Positions 22,279 through 32,967 of a stretch of 64,000 nt of DNA are shown piece by piece. The DNA is taken from contig CM046874.1 in NCBI GenBank assembly GCA_025667525.1, forward strand, positions 285,612,380-285,676,379, given 5' to 3'. The position numbers were made by a program, and so were the translations under genes. The number at the start of each line of letters is the position of its first letter. The first letter of the stretch is position 1. The notes under the pieces are model-generated. The model did no database searches. It had not been told where the DNA came from and saw only the letters and a program-made list of their open reading frames with translations. Source of the DNA: Glebionis coronaria (lineage: Eukaryota; Streptophyta; Magnoliopsida; Asterales; Asteraceae).

Positions 22279-22807
22279 TGTGTAAACACTTATCCTTTTA
22301 CCACTTAAAACAAGGAAAAACCAAACCAAAACGTGTATTTAATATCGTAAATGTCGGAATTATGCGTGGTTTTGTGTTTTGTTGTGAAATATGTACAAAA
22401 AGTTCATAAATGAAGAAAACACAAGATTTCACGGGCATTTATCGAAGAAAAATCAAAGATGAAGTCAAAAGACCAAAAGTGCCAAAAGAATGGAGTTTGG
22501 AGGGCTAAGGATGACGATTTAATGAAGTTTTAACAACAAGGACCAACTTTGCCATTCTCCAAAGTGATCCACTAATAAACCACATGCAAGAGCACAAAAT
22601 TACGAAGCCAACGGTCCCGATATCGCGTCATAACTCCTCACATTTTATCTTCTATGAATTTTTAAAGTTTATTAAGTTTTTAAATTAAATAAATAGTTTT
22701 TAATAAATAAGTAATATAAATAATATAAATAAAAATGTATTTTCCTAAAATTAATAAATATCAAAATAAAATAAAGTTTTGTAAAAAATATAAATAATTT
22801 TCGTATA
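22279..22807 (+). repeat. Athila 3' LTR fragment
   Basis: It begins TGTGTAAACACTTATCC after the polypurine motif and is cut off at the ATT tract of the non-LTR element. The start is inferred from the polypurine position only. The last ~170 bp are extremely AT-rich. Confidence 0.5.
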
Positions 22808-22879
22808 CTATTATTATTATTATTATTATTTATTTTTATTTTTTTATGTTTTTTTTATTGAAAATCATTTATTTATTAA

Positions 22880-23521
22880 TCACACAAAATTGGAAGGGAG
22901 CCGCGAAACAAGCTGCGCTCCCACCCCCTTTTGAATACAGAAACCAAGTCTAGAAAATAGAAAAGAGCCACTCCTACAATCATTAGAATGACAAACAGAT
23001 AAGCTCTTGAGACGCGAAAGAGTAACCAAGGCTTCCTCATCAAGCTCCCCAAAAGTAGAGAAGGAAAAAGGGATGAACGAATAACCGTACTCTGCACAAA
23101 TAGAAGAATACTTCCTCATTTTCTTCTGAGCAGCAGTCCGCAACGCAATCCCGGGGACCCACGAATCCAAACCCGCACCAGCAAACGGTGAGACGCCCGT
23201 GACATCCAAGCAGGCATCTTTACCTTGGGGTCAATTATGCAACAATAAATCCGCTGGACGAAGGTCTCGTCCATCAGCTAGAAGAAATCCCGCAGGAGCC
23301 TCTTTCTGCGCAGAAACACCAACTCTAGAACAAATATCAACCAACATATCACGCACCAGATTATGCCGAAAATTCACACCCACCTCACTAGAGCAGTGAA
23401 TAGCATGGTCACCCCACTGGTCCATCCGATGCACGTGACAACTCGGACAAGAAGATCCATCAAGAAACAAATGAACCGCCAAACGATAACACAGGACAGC
23501 TCTAAACCGACGTGGGTTCAT
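22880..23521 (-). pseudogene. Non-LTR copy 1: C-terminal Cys/His motif and nuclease-like domain
   Basis: MNPRRFRAVLCYRLAVHLFL leads to a CPSCHVHRMDQWGDHAIHC motif (CX2CX10HX3C). NLVRDMLVDICSRVGVSAQK and DLRPADLLLHN follow, then a TGA where tryptophan would be expected, then GKDACLDVTGVSPF. The Pro-Ala-Asp followed ~12 residues later by Asp-x-x-Asp or Asp-x-Thr resembles the PD-(D/E)XK core of restriction-like endonucleases in R2-type elements. That assignment is inference. The C-terminus IQKGVGAQLVSRLPSNFV is shared with copy 2. Confidence 0.55.
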
Positions 23522-23676
23522 CCGCTATCCCAGCCCATCAATAGGAATAGTAAAGAGATAATCTTGTGCATGAGCTGCACGCACACAGCTAAGAAGAGCT
23601 TCCTGGCGACTACTCAAACTATATCGTGACGAAAGAAGTCCATCAATGATACCAAAATATCTCATTGCCAAAGATT

Positions 23677-25261
23677 TCATAAACTGGGGACAGGAGAACT
23701 AGAGGTAACAGAGAGAGAATCAACACCACAAAAAGTCGAGAAAGCATCCAGGACAGACAGAAAGATAGAACCCGGCGAACCAATCCTAGACCTAGCCAAA
23801 ATGCGATCCTGCAAAGAACTAGACTGCAAACGAGAGGCGATGAAGGCAAAATACCCGACATCCTCGGCACAAGAGACCCCAAGACCACCAAGTCTAATGG
23901 GCAGAGTGGCAAGCCTCCACTGCCAATCTCCAAACCCGGGACCTGAACCAGTAACAATCCCCTCCAACGAAGTGCGCAAAACTTGATCAAACTCAACCTT
24001 AGCTCCACCAAGAAATCCAAGAGAACAAGTCCTCAAAGCAAAAACTAACTTCGTAACCCCAACACAATTGCGAAGAAGAAGCTCACACTACGGGTCATTA
24101 ATCCTACGAAAAGCATCCAACAGAGAAATGGATTTGGAAACTCGCCGTGCAACAAAATCACAAGAAAACTCATAATCCCTGCTAACAAGCCCCCCAAGAA
24201 GCCTAACACCACGAACCGGGCGAGATAACGAAGCAGGAAAAATACCAACCTCCAGACTGCGAGGATCCTCCACCGGCCAAAAAAGCTCAGTCTTATCAAC
24301 ATTCAAATGCAACCCACGAGTTGGCCCATCAGCACGAATGATATCTAAAGCCTTGGCAACCATAAGAGTATCACTAATAATGGAACCATCATCGAGGTAT
24401 CACGCTTGAAGGGAGAGCTCACATGCATGATGAGTAGTATGAATAAGCGGATGCAAAGCCAGGGAAAATAACAAAGGACCTAAAGGATCCCCCTGTTGAA
24501 CCCCCCTGAGACGACCAGAGAACCGAATCTCCATAATAAAGTCGTGCGGGCCGAGAATAACACAACTCCACCCAGGGAGAGATAGCCGGACACCTCAATC
24601 GAGTCTCCTGGAGGATGGAACCCCTATCAACCAGGTTAAAAGCATTCTTAAAGTCCACCAAAAGCATAGAAAGCCCAACCTCATTCCCACTAGCTTCCAC
24701 AAACCTACTAACAGAATGAAGAATGGCCTCACACCCACCAGGCACACCTACACCAAACTGAAAGTCATGTAAATAAGAAGACATCGAGTCCCCAACAGAA
24801 GAAGAAGCAACCTTAGAGACAAGCCTCCTCCGCACGATACCAATAGCAATGGGCCTAATACCACCACCAGGCTTAACAAGTGGAGTCAAAGGAGCACTAG
24901 CAATGAACTCCCCAAGCTGCCCCGGACATTTTCCTGAAAGAAAAAGATTAAAAACCCCAATGATAGAAACTAGCAGGTCATCAGCCACAGCCGAAGCAAC
25001 TCCCCCCAAAACATCCACCAAATGCTGAGCTCGAAGCCCGTCTCGACCACAAGAAGTACCTTTGGGGAAACTCTGAATCCGGTTCAGCACCAGATCCTTT
25101 TGAACCACCAACGCATCGCCTACGAGTGATGAAGAAGGCACAACCGGAGGTGGTGCAAAAGGATGCTTGGACTCTAACTCAGCCCGAGTATTAGGAGTAT
25201 CAGGAGCAACACCCGAAGAAGTGAGGACCTTAATAGCAGTAAAAAAATGACCATCTCCCAA
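23677..25261 (-). pseudogene. Non-LTR copy 1: reverse transcriptase, broken
   Basis: The 280-codon open piece 24419-25261 has SFPKGTSCGRDGLRAQHLVD, PLTPLVKPGGGIRPIAIG and MLLVDFKNAFNLVDRGSILQ. A frameshift near 24505 follows. Translating past it gives the GDPLGPLLF region and YLDDGS with a TGA where tryptophan is expected. The pieces 24088-24363 (GLHLNVDKTELFWPVEDPRS) and 23677-24036 (GPGFGDWQWRLATLPIRLGG) continue the thumb region. It would have copied element RNA at the target site; this copy is dead. Confidence 0.85.
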
Positions 25262-25417
25262 TTTCCTCTTGTACTAGGAAATATTAGCCTCCAAAGAATC
25301 CTAAAGAATTAAAAATACACGCCCTAAAGAGGAAGATGCAGCTAAACAATCACTAATCAAACCAAGCCTCTCCCCAAGATCCTTCCACCGAGCAATGGCA
25401 CCAGAAATACTAACAAA

Positions 25418-26148
25418 CTAACACCGTTCCCTCTCACTGGACCGTCGCTGAGCTCTACTAGAAGGCATAAACACAACTAAGGTACAACACGGAAAAATAA
25501 GAAGCTCAATCCACGCAGCTATATCACTTGGGCAAGATATGACCCTATCAAGAGCACTGAGAAAGATTCTGGCAAAACCAAGCCGCAACTTAGGCGGAAT
25601 ACACTTGACCGTACGTAAACGCATCGAAAAAACCGATCAAGAAGGTCAACATCTAAATGAAGAGATCTCACGTCACCATCAACTACCCGAGACAACCCAG
25701 ATGAACTCAAATCACCACCCATCGTGCCTGAAGTAACACCCGAACACTAACATCCCACAATACTAGGTACAGGAATACCTAAGATAGCAACCTCCTCAAA
25801 AGCCGGCGCATAAACGATACCACCATCATCATGCCTACAGTTCTTAGAGAACGTGTGAGTACAAAAACAAACACCACACAACCAGATACCAGCCTGATGG
25901 AGAGCAAGGTCCAAAGCTGAGAAAATAGAATAGTCACTAGCAATACGAGCTTTATGAGAAGCCTTTAATGCATCCGTCTTAAAGTGCTGAGTTCTGAAAT
26001 GAGGGATAAAATAAGTCTTGTAAAGACCCCTAGCATCTCGACCACCACTACAACCATCACACCCACGCAACAGACACAGAATAAAGCTCGCAGCACGGGA
26101 TGCCATACAGACCCACCACAAAACAAAAAGACACCCAACCACACACAA
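25418..26148 (-). pseudogene. Non-LTR copy 1: N-terminal zinc-finger-like region
   Basis: The piece 25747-26148 has ALHQAGIWLCGVCFCTHTFS followed by KNCRH, a CX2CX8CXH arrangement likely to bind zinc and nucleic acid. The downstream piece (25418-25722) is in pieces with stops but keeps RTVKCIPPKLRLGFARIFLS, typical of the linker before the RT of this family. N-terminal DNA-binding fingers are usual in site-specific non-LTR elements. The start codon cannot be fixed. Confidence 0.5.
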
Positions 26149-26149
26149 C

Positions 26150-26700
26150 GTAAACGCCCAGACTCAACAAAACCAACAAACCAGCAAAAACCCTCCTGTG
26201 ATATTCCAGAACCCACGACTCAACAACACCAACAAACCAACAAAAACCCTCCTGCAACACTCATGAACCCACCGCCAAACCCACACTACCCCTCCTGCAA
26301 AACTCCTACGAAACCCACCCCCTCAGCCTAACACCAATCACCAGCAGCAAAAATAGAAACAAAAAACACTAGCAACAAAACCCACTATAAGGAAACAACC
26401 TGTAAGAACACCACCTAAATGGGAACAACCACCAACCGGCAACAGAATAAACGTGATACACTAACCAACAAAACCCACCTACAGTCCACCAACAGATCAA
26501 ACCTGAAACACAGTACCACCAGATACAGCCCAAACGCAACAGAAAAGAAACCCGCACCGAAAACCTACCCTCTATAAGAAACCCAACAAAAACCCTCCCA
26601 CAACAGAAACGAATCACAACAGATACACCAACAGAAACGAATCCAACAGATAAGAACAAATCAAACCCACCACCAACAAAACAAAACCGTTGAATCTATA
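26150..26700 (-). repeat. Imperfect tandem repeats in 5' region of non-LTR copy 1
   Basis: A unit of roughly 55-60 bp containing AACAAACCAGCAAAAACCCT is duplicated at about 26157-26256, with more diverged relatives (for example near 26578-26600). No credible ORF is present; the minus-strand Trp/Val-rich frames come from the GT bias. Confidence 0.5.
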
Positions 26701-27068
26701 AAGAGAATCTCGAAACGGAGAAAAATAATCAGGAATCTAGAAATAGGTGCGAATTAAAGATGAAGAAGTTGAACCGTGGAGATGAAAAAGGAAGATGATG
26801 TAAGGATATGATGGACTGGTGATAAAAAAGAAAGTAGATGAGATGATAGTGAATATTATAATACCCGGTAATGATTGTGAAAAAAGAACAAGTAATGATT
26901 GTGAATATTATAACACAAAGCGTGTGTATCCCCCTGTAATTAATAGACCAGTAATGAAGAAACTGGTAATGTAGATGAGGGAGGGAGATGAAACGTGTGT
27001 TTATGTATCTGATTACCGGGCATTATTATTTGGTTTATGTATCTGATTTGTTTATGTATCTTATTACC

Positions 27069-27197
<129 letters not shown>

Positions 27198-27213
27198 AGA
27201 AACAAAAAAGGAT

Positions 27214-28226
27214 TTACAACAAATTGGATGGAAGTCGAGATACTATCTGCGCTCCCACCCCTTTAGCAATGGCAAAACCTATTCTATGGAAAATATGTAC
27301 AACAGCCCGCGCTCCAGTGTCTTGAGCCTTATAAAATCTATGTATCCGCTTCAGCAACGCAACTGCATCTTCCTGTAACTCCCCTAAAGAAGAAAAGGAG
27401 AAAGGAAGAAACCCATATCCGAGAGCTGTACACTTAGCCAAATACTTTCATCGTTTACGTTGTGCAGCATCAATTACATCTTGGCCAGGTACAAAGTCAT
27501 TCATCCCCGTAGGAGTCAAAGGAGAAGAACCAGTCAGATCAACACACACATCTTTACCTCCATCCCAAGAATAAAACAAAATATCTGCCAGGCGTAAGGT
27601 ATTATCAAGTCCTCCATCTAATCCAATATTAACTTCCTTTCCGACAGATATCCCTGAACGATAGCATATATCAGTAAGAGTATGACGTACCAAATTGTGA
27701 TGATGCTTAATCCCAACAATGCCAGCATACGATACCGCATGATCCCCAAATATATCCCCATCAAATACTCTCGAACAAGCTGAACAGGGCTTCAAAACAG
27801 AGAACAAGGGAATACCTAAGCGATAACACAAAACACATCGATAAGACCTCCCATTCATAGTCTGACTTAAACCCGGTATAACCGTCCTAAGCCAGTCAGA
27901 CGTATGATCCTCCCTATGAGATGCCCATAAAGCCGACTGACGAGCAGATAAAGCGAAAGTGGATTCTGCATTCTTAATAACCCGAGCAAAATATATATCT
28001 GCCATTTTCTTCATGAATTTGGGGGCAGCGACCTTAGAAAATCAATCTCCATAACCGAGTTAAACACACGTAAGGCATCATCAAACTGGGGTCCATAAGA
28101 TCTAATATCAGTGTGTTGAAGTAACTTAGACTGTAAATCAGCTGACTGTAACCGAGAAGCAAGAAAGCCATAATGCAATACATCACCCGCGGAATAAACA
28201 CCCAACCCTCCAAAGGAAAAGGGCAA
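27214..28226 (-). pseudogene. Non-LTR copy 2: RT thumb, Cys/His motif and nuclease-like domain
   Basis: 28011-28226 continues the RT frame after a TAG (GDW-stop-WRLATLPFSFGG). A frameshift near 28010 leads to 27448-28014 with MKKMADIYFARVIKNAESTF, CSACSRVFDGDIFGDHAVSY (final Cys changed to Tyr), LVRHTLTDICYRSGISVGKE, LRLADILFYSW and GGKDVCVDLTGSSPL. The PAD of copy 1 is LAD here. A TGA at 27448-27450 interrupts before KYLAKCTALGYGFLPFSFSS, which is in the same frame and ends at 27214. Confidence 0.7.
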
Positions 28227-28241
28227 CGTAGCAAGTCTCCA

Positions 28242-29465
28242 CTACCAATCACCAAATCCCGGTCCAGAAGCAACAACGATACGCTCCAAAGAAGAACGGA
28301 GTGCCAAATCAAAAGAACTTTGGGCAGACTTAAAAGCACAGGGTGAACAAGTACGCATAGCAAAATATAACTTGGAAATACCAGCACATGAACGAAGGAG
28401 AAGCAACTCACATTGGGGGTCATTAATTTTGGCCACAGCATCCATAAGCTCAATAGTCTTAACAACACGCTTCAACACAAGTTGACTACAAAAATCAAGA
28501 TCTACACTCGCAGGCCCCCCAAGTAACTTAACACCACGCGTAGGTCGAGCAATATTATCTGGGAATACACCAATAAACTTGCTGCGAGGATCCTCGGTTG
28601 GCCAAAAAACTTCAGTCTTATCAATATTCAGATGCAATCCATACACAGGGCCATCCTCCATGATGCAGTCCAAAACTTTCCCCACAACCAAAGTATCCCC
28701 AATAATAGTACCATCATCCAAATACCAGGCCTGCAAAGAAAGAGAGAAGGAGTCCCGAATCTTACAAATCAATGGTTGAAGTACCAGAGCAAAGAGTAAT
28801 GGACCAAGAGGGTCACCCTGCTGAACCCCCTGACAAGACCTTAATACATGTTCCCCGTAATACAATCTAGCCGGACTAGAATAACAAAACTCCACCCAAG
28901 ACGAGATTGAGGGACAACAAAGACGAACCTCTCGCAACATAACCTCACGATCAACCAAACTGAAAGCATTTTTAAAGTCCACTAGTAACATCGACAAACT
29001 GACATCATCACCATATCTCTCAAGCAAACGATTCACAGCATGAAGAATAGCCTCACTCCCTCCCGACACCCCCACCCCAAGCTGCAAATCACCAAAGTAC
29101 CCATCTAAATAATGACCAACCTCAAAAGCACATACCTTGGAGACAAGCCGTCTCCAAACAATACCAACAGCAATGGGACGAATCCCACCACCAGGCTTAA
29201 CCAACAGAGTGAGAGGAGCACTGGCGATAAACTCACCCAACACCTTGGGACATCGCCCATCAAGAAAAAGGTTCACTACTTGGGTGATAGAAGAAACTAA
29301 ATCATCAGAAATAGCAACTGCAGAACCACTCAAACAATCTAAAAGGTGTTGGGCCCGCAACCCATCCCGCCCACAAGACGTACCACGGGGAAAAATCTTG
29401 ATCATATCAAGAACCCTAGATCGAGAAACAACAAGGAGATGATGATCAAGAGAAATATCAGGCAA
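28242..29465 (-). CDS. Non-LTR copy 2: reverse transcriptase (407 aa open)
   Basis: This open frame has IFPRGTSCGRDGLRAQHLLD, PLTLLVKPGGGIRPIAVGIV, MLLVDFKNAFSLVDREVMLR, SCQGVQQGDPLGPLLFALVL and the catalytic QAWYLDDGTIIGDTL. GLHLNIDKTEVFWPTEDPRS and AMRTCSPCAFKSAQSSFDLA follow. The RT core residues are all present. TAG at 28242 interrupts before the thumb region. The reading frame enters from the truncated 5' end, so the Met at 29465 is not the true start. Confidence 0.8.
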   Translation of the reverse strand: MPDISLDHHLLVVSRSRVLDMIKIFPRGTSCGRDGLRAQHLLDCLSGSAVAISDDLVSSITQVVNLFLDGRCPKVLGEFIASAPLTLLVKPGGGIRPIAVGIVWRRLVSKVCAFEVGHYLDGYFGDLQLGVGVSGGSEAILHAVNRLLERYGDDVSLSMLLVDFKNAFSLVDREVMLREVRLCCPSISSWVEFCYSSPARLYYGEHVLRSCQGVQQGDPLGPLLFALVLQPLICKIRDSFSLSLQAWYLDDGTIIGDTLVVGKVLDCIMEDGPVYGLHLNIDKTEVFWPTEDPRSKFIGVFPDNIARPTRGVKLLGGPASVDLDFCSQLVLKRVVKTIELMDAVAKINDPQCELLLLRSCAGISKLYFAMRTCSPCAFKSAQSSFDLALRSSLERIVVASGPGFGDW

Positions 29466-29490
29466 ACAAGGAGTAGGAACAAAAGGGTGC

Positions 29491-29528
<38 letters not shown>

Positions 29529-29540
29529 ATTATTATTAAT
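29491..29540. repeat. (ATT)n tract at 5' junction of non-LTR copy 2
   Basis: About twelve TTA/ATT units lie immediately beyond the truncated 5' end of copy 2. Confidence 0.9.
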
Positions 29541-31384
29541 TTAGTCAATGGGGGTCAAACTACATACAGTCCAAAATGAAACAGGGGTCATATATTAAAT
29601 TTGGAGTATATAAACTTAAAGGGTTGCCAGTCCCACTGGCAGTCCCTTGGTCCCTAAGATCTGAGACCCCAGACCCAGGTTCAAATCTTCGCTAAGGAAA
29701 AAGGCTGGGTATATATATCCAGTGCCATATGGCACCAACTCAGTGGTCCACGTGGCGAGCCAAACCAGACCGGACCCGAAACTAGACCGGACCCACCTGC
29801 ATGTAGACCTTCTAAAATATCCTATGATTCATAAATATCAGGTTTTCAAACTTGGAATGGAGGGAAATGGTTTGAAAATGAGTTTTGGAGGGAAAATGCA
29901 AAACCTGGTTTTAAAACTAGGTCTTGTAACTTATGATTTGTGTTTTTGGTGATTAGGGACCTAGATAAGTGATTACTGAATGATTAAGGCTTAATTAGGG
30001 TTTAGAAATTCTATTTAAGAGATTTGGGTCCTTGGTTTTGAATTTTAACAAAGGTTTGATGTGAAAATGTGAAGTATACATTTATAGATTAGGGTTTTCT
30101 AATGATCTAGGGTTAAATCTTAGTAAAAGGCTTTATCCTTCAATTGGCTACTGATGTAAACTTAATTTAGGTCCTATACATTGCATTTTAAGTGTCCAAT
30201 AAGTTCTTACACTTGGTTTAATAGTTTAGTTTAGGTAAACATGTCTAAAGAGTGAAAATACCTATTTTGACCTAATTCACAAGCCATGCATTGAAATCTT
30301 GTACCTTGTGTATTAGGGTACTTGTACATTGTCTTAATATAATCTTATAACCTTAATGAATTCCTATTAATATTTATAGACTTGTCCAAAAAGACTAGGT
30401 AGTGATTCCATGTAGATTTCCTGATATTAGGGTTTTTAGGTCATTAATCCTAATGACTTCCTAACTTGGGTAATTAGGGTTTATATCCTTATGTATGTTT
30501 ATTCTAGGGATTATATGATACGTTTATGACTTCTATGGTTTATACATTATTGGTTTAAGGGTTTGTGTAGGTTGATCATATTCTAGGGTGTGTAAGGGAG
30601 CTTAAGATCATATGCTTTGATAACTTGTACTTTATGCTTTATGAACTTGTAACTTAACTTGAAATGAATGTATAATCTTAATATGATATGTAGTTGAGTT
30701 TTATAATTTGTGGTAAAAGATTAGACTTTAATTCAATGAAATGAATTTTATATGCTAATCTTGGTTACTAGGTTTTAATTTGTAATTAGCCTTGGATTAG
30801 TGAATATTAGTAATTTGGGATCAATTAACTTTCCTTTATATGATAGATTTTAATTAGTACATTGTTTTTTATAATAGTACATAGATTTTATGTAGTTACA
30901 TTTCTTGAAATATTGTTTATCAAGGTTTTTAGGTGGTGATCTAGACTATTATGTACAATTACTTATACTTAGCTTTTGTATGATTTGTCCTTGCCATTCT
31001 TAGGTATTATTATGTCTTCAAAGTATAGTTTACAACTTGTTTATAATCCATAATGACTTAGTCATATGTATTCTTCATTCATTTTTTTACCATTCTTGAG
31101 TTTACAACTCATTTATAGGGATTCTAGGGTTTCTAAGGGAATTTAGGACATCATGGTTACATTTGAGATGTTCTTATTAATATTGAACTTATTAGATCTC
31201 TTTAATAACTTTAGACATGTGTCTTTCATCATTATAGGAATGTGTGGTTATAATAGTTGATGGTGTGAGAAGCAGTTCATTCTACCAAGTAATACACAAA
31301 AAGCAAAAAAAATTATAGTGGCTTTTCCACTCCTATTCAATCATAGCATATATCACACTTGTAAATTTTATGGGTTTTCATATA
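29541..31384. other. AT-rich DNA without recognised genes
   Basis: Only short ORFs occur. Many dispersed TTAGGGTTT or CTAGGGTTT words (telobox-like) lie between about 29995 and 31130. A possible SINE is at 29625-29720. Nothing else was recognised. Confidence 0.5.
29625..29720 (+). mobile_element. Possible tRNA-derived SINE fragment
   Basis: GGTTCAAATC at 29678-29687 matches a pol III B box. A weak A-box-like TGGCAG lies about 41 bp upstream. No tail or target duplication could be identified. Confidence 0.25.
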
Positions 31385-31661
31385 CCCATGGACAGATTTG
31401 AGCATTTGGAGGACGTGCATAGGATGGAAGTTGCCTTAGACTTCTTCTCCTTTTGCCTTCTTATACTTATGTTTAATTGGACACTTGTTTTTTCCTTCTC
31501 ATCTCATTTACTTTGTTTATGTTTGGGCTTATGTTTGGGAACCGATGTTTGATTCTGGTTTTCCCTTTTGATCATGTATGTTTAGTACATATTACCTTGC
31601 ATGCTTTGATGACATGCCATAATTATCATGTGATATTCCATTTATCAAATGGGGTGTTACA
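31385..31661 (+). repeat. 3' end of a Tekay-type LTR
   Basis: It matches 57840-58097 closely (GAGCATTTGGAGGACGTGCA and onward) and ends with GGGGTGTTACA. The small frame at 31370-31552 is part of this LTR, not a gene. No primer site follows, so the LTR is truncated or solo. Confidence 0.75.
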
Positions 31662-32540
31662 ACTGGAGGAAGGACATAGAAGTATAAATTCTTGGATAGT
31701 ATGTTTCAAGTCTTGGATAGAGAATACTTGAATGATTTATGGAAAATTATGAAAGAAAGTTTTGGAACTGATAAAGCCACATTTAGTCATGATTTGATGG
31801 ATTTCTATCTTTGGGAAACCATGAAGAAAATGTATGAACCAGATGATAGCAACAACATGGGGAAAAGACTGGATGCATAAGAGATGAAGCACATGCATTT
31901 ATATAATTCTTCTAGGGTATATCAGCTGGTTATGATAAATGTCTCTACTTATTTTCTTGTGGACAAGGTCTATACATTTTCTCAAAGAAGTCTTAAGAAG
32001 ATGGTGAATTTTCAGCTAAAGGTAGATGTAGACAAGGTTCTTAAAGGCGCGCCATGGCGTCGCCAAGGGGTGAGGCGTGGCCTCGCCGTTACGATATAGA
32101 CCATGACGTGGGTTCTAGGTGTGGCGTGAGAAAGGCGTGAAAATGCGCGATATGGCGGGCAAAGGCGTGAGGCGTGGCGAGTTTTTTTTGTTCAACTCCG
32201 ATTTTTTTATAAGTGAAGAACATTACATGTAAAAATAATAGTTTAATCTTATTCATTATGTACTACAATGTTTTTTAGTCTCAGTTTCTATAAAAACTAT
32301 ATGAATATGAAAATAAATCATATTTTTGTACCGCCTTAAGTCACTCCATAAAGAAGCAAAAGCTTCGCCTTAGCCGCAAAAGCTTGAGGCTTGGCCTTGC
32401 CGCCTCGCCACTTCTTACGCTATTTAGAACCTTGGATGTAGAGGATCAAGTTGCTCATGATTTTCTTAGATTTCTTCATATTCAAATTCTAATTAAAGTT
32501 TTGATATTCCTAATTTTATTCCTAAAACTTGTGGTTATAT
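31662..32540 (+). pseudogene. Remnant of SIRE-like accessory ORF, split by a MITE
   Basis: The frame reads KFLDSMFQVLDREYLNDLWK, then YLWETMKKMYEP, a TAA near 31878, then YFLVDKVYTFSQRSLKKMVN and FQLKVDV. The MITE at 32033-32434 interrupts here, and the frame continues after it with VEDQVAHDFLRFLHIQILI. This aligns with MDREDLADLWRFLIAKYE...QLEIDYSSDVAKDF of the ORF at 10695-12842, so it is the C-terminus of the same accessory protein from a more decayed element. Its 3' LTR is at 36312. Confidence 0.7.
32033..32434. mobile_element. hAT-type MITE, 402 bp, 8-bp TSD
   Basis: The terminal inverted repeats are CAAGGTTCTTAAA and TTTAGAACCTTG. The perfect 8-bp direct repeat GATGTAGA flanks them at 32025-32032 and 32435-32442. 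Inner parts are GC-rich with GGCGTGGCG/CGCCTCGCC words near both ends. There is no transposase ORF. An 8-bp duplication is the hAT hallmark. Confidence 0.9.
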
Positions 32541-32558
32541 AAAGGTGCATCACAAGTT

Positions 32559-32932
32559 TGTTAGATCATAAACTTGATTTGGTCGCAGAAGGTGACTAAA
32601 GGCCCGAGCCCATAAAAGAAGATTCTAGAATGTCGAAGAAAGACCATAAAAAATATCTATGGAAATGTGTAGAAATAAGAAGATAAGTATGGAAAGATAT
32701 GTAATAAGAAATATCTAGATTAATGATAAGGATGAAGTATGAATAATCTAGAAAACCATGAAAATATCTTGTATCTAGAAAGTTCCATGGTGTAGTATAA
32801 ATATGTAGTAGTGTAAGCATTTGTGAAGCATCCGAAAAGTACCAATAAAAGTTTCAAGCAATAAACTTACTTTCATAAAAGCTTATCTCTTCCTATAGTA
32901 TTAGCCTAAAAGGCTCCGTGTGTTTCCCAACA
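32559..32932 (+). repeat. 5' LTR of deleted copia element (374 bp)
   Basis: It starts TGTTAGATCATAAACTTG, ends GTGTTTCCCAACA, and differs from the 3' LTR at roughly eight positions by eye. A TATA-like TATAAATAT is at 32796-32804. Confidence 0.95.
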
Positions 32933-32935
32933 AAC

Positions 32936-32952
32936 TGGTATCAGAGCTAGAG
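32936..32952 (+). other. Primer binding site, tRNA-iMet type
   Basis: TGGTATCAGAGCTAGAG begins three bases after the LTR end. Confidence 0.85.
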
Positions 32953-32967
32953 CGCCAGAAGATCGAG

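Larger units (their letters stand above)
13407..22807 (+). mobile_element. Decayed Athila-type Ty3/gypsy element
   Basis: The order is a 5' LTR fragment (13407-about 13822), a tRNA-Asp-type primer site, gag, protease, RT, RNase H and integrase, a 2-kb noncoding 3' region, a polypurine tract and a 3' LTR fragment cut at the non-LTR element. It is colinear with and clearly related to the younger minus-strand copy at 40190-53975. Many stops and several frameshifts show it is old. Confidence 0.85.
22808..27068 (-). mobile_element. Non-LTR retrotransposon copy 1, near full length
   Basis: The minus-strand order is a 5' region rich in GT-type repeats (about 26150-27068), an N-terminal zinc-finger-like segment, RT, a C-terminal Cys/His motif and nuclease-like region, a short 3' end and an (AAT)n tail at 22808-22832. 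An ATT tract also lies on the 5' side (27069). The family is not one I can name with certainty. It lacks a visible APE endonuclease. Confidence 0.65.
27198..29490 (-). mobile_element. Non-LTR retrotransposon copy 2, 5'-truncated
   Basis: It has the same orientation and family as copy 1, starting within the RT N-terminal region (KHPFVP... near 29490) and ending shortly after the shared C-terminus. Both ends abut ATT repeats (27069-27197 and 29491-29527). Confidence 0.75.

Noticed and set aside
31370..31552. Small frame with MDRFEHLEDVHRM
   Set aside because: It is part of the Tekay-type LTR end, matched at 57850-58068.
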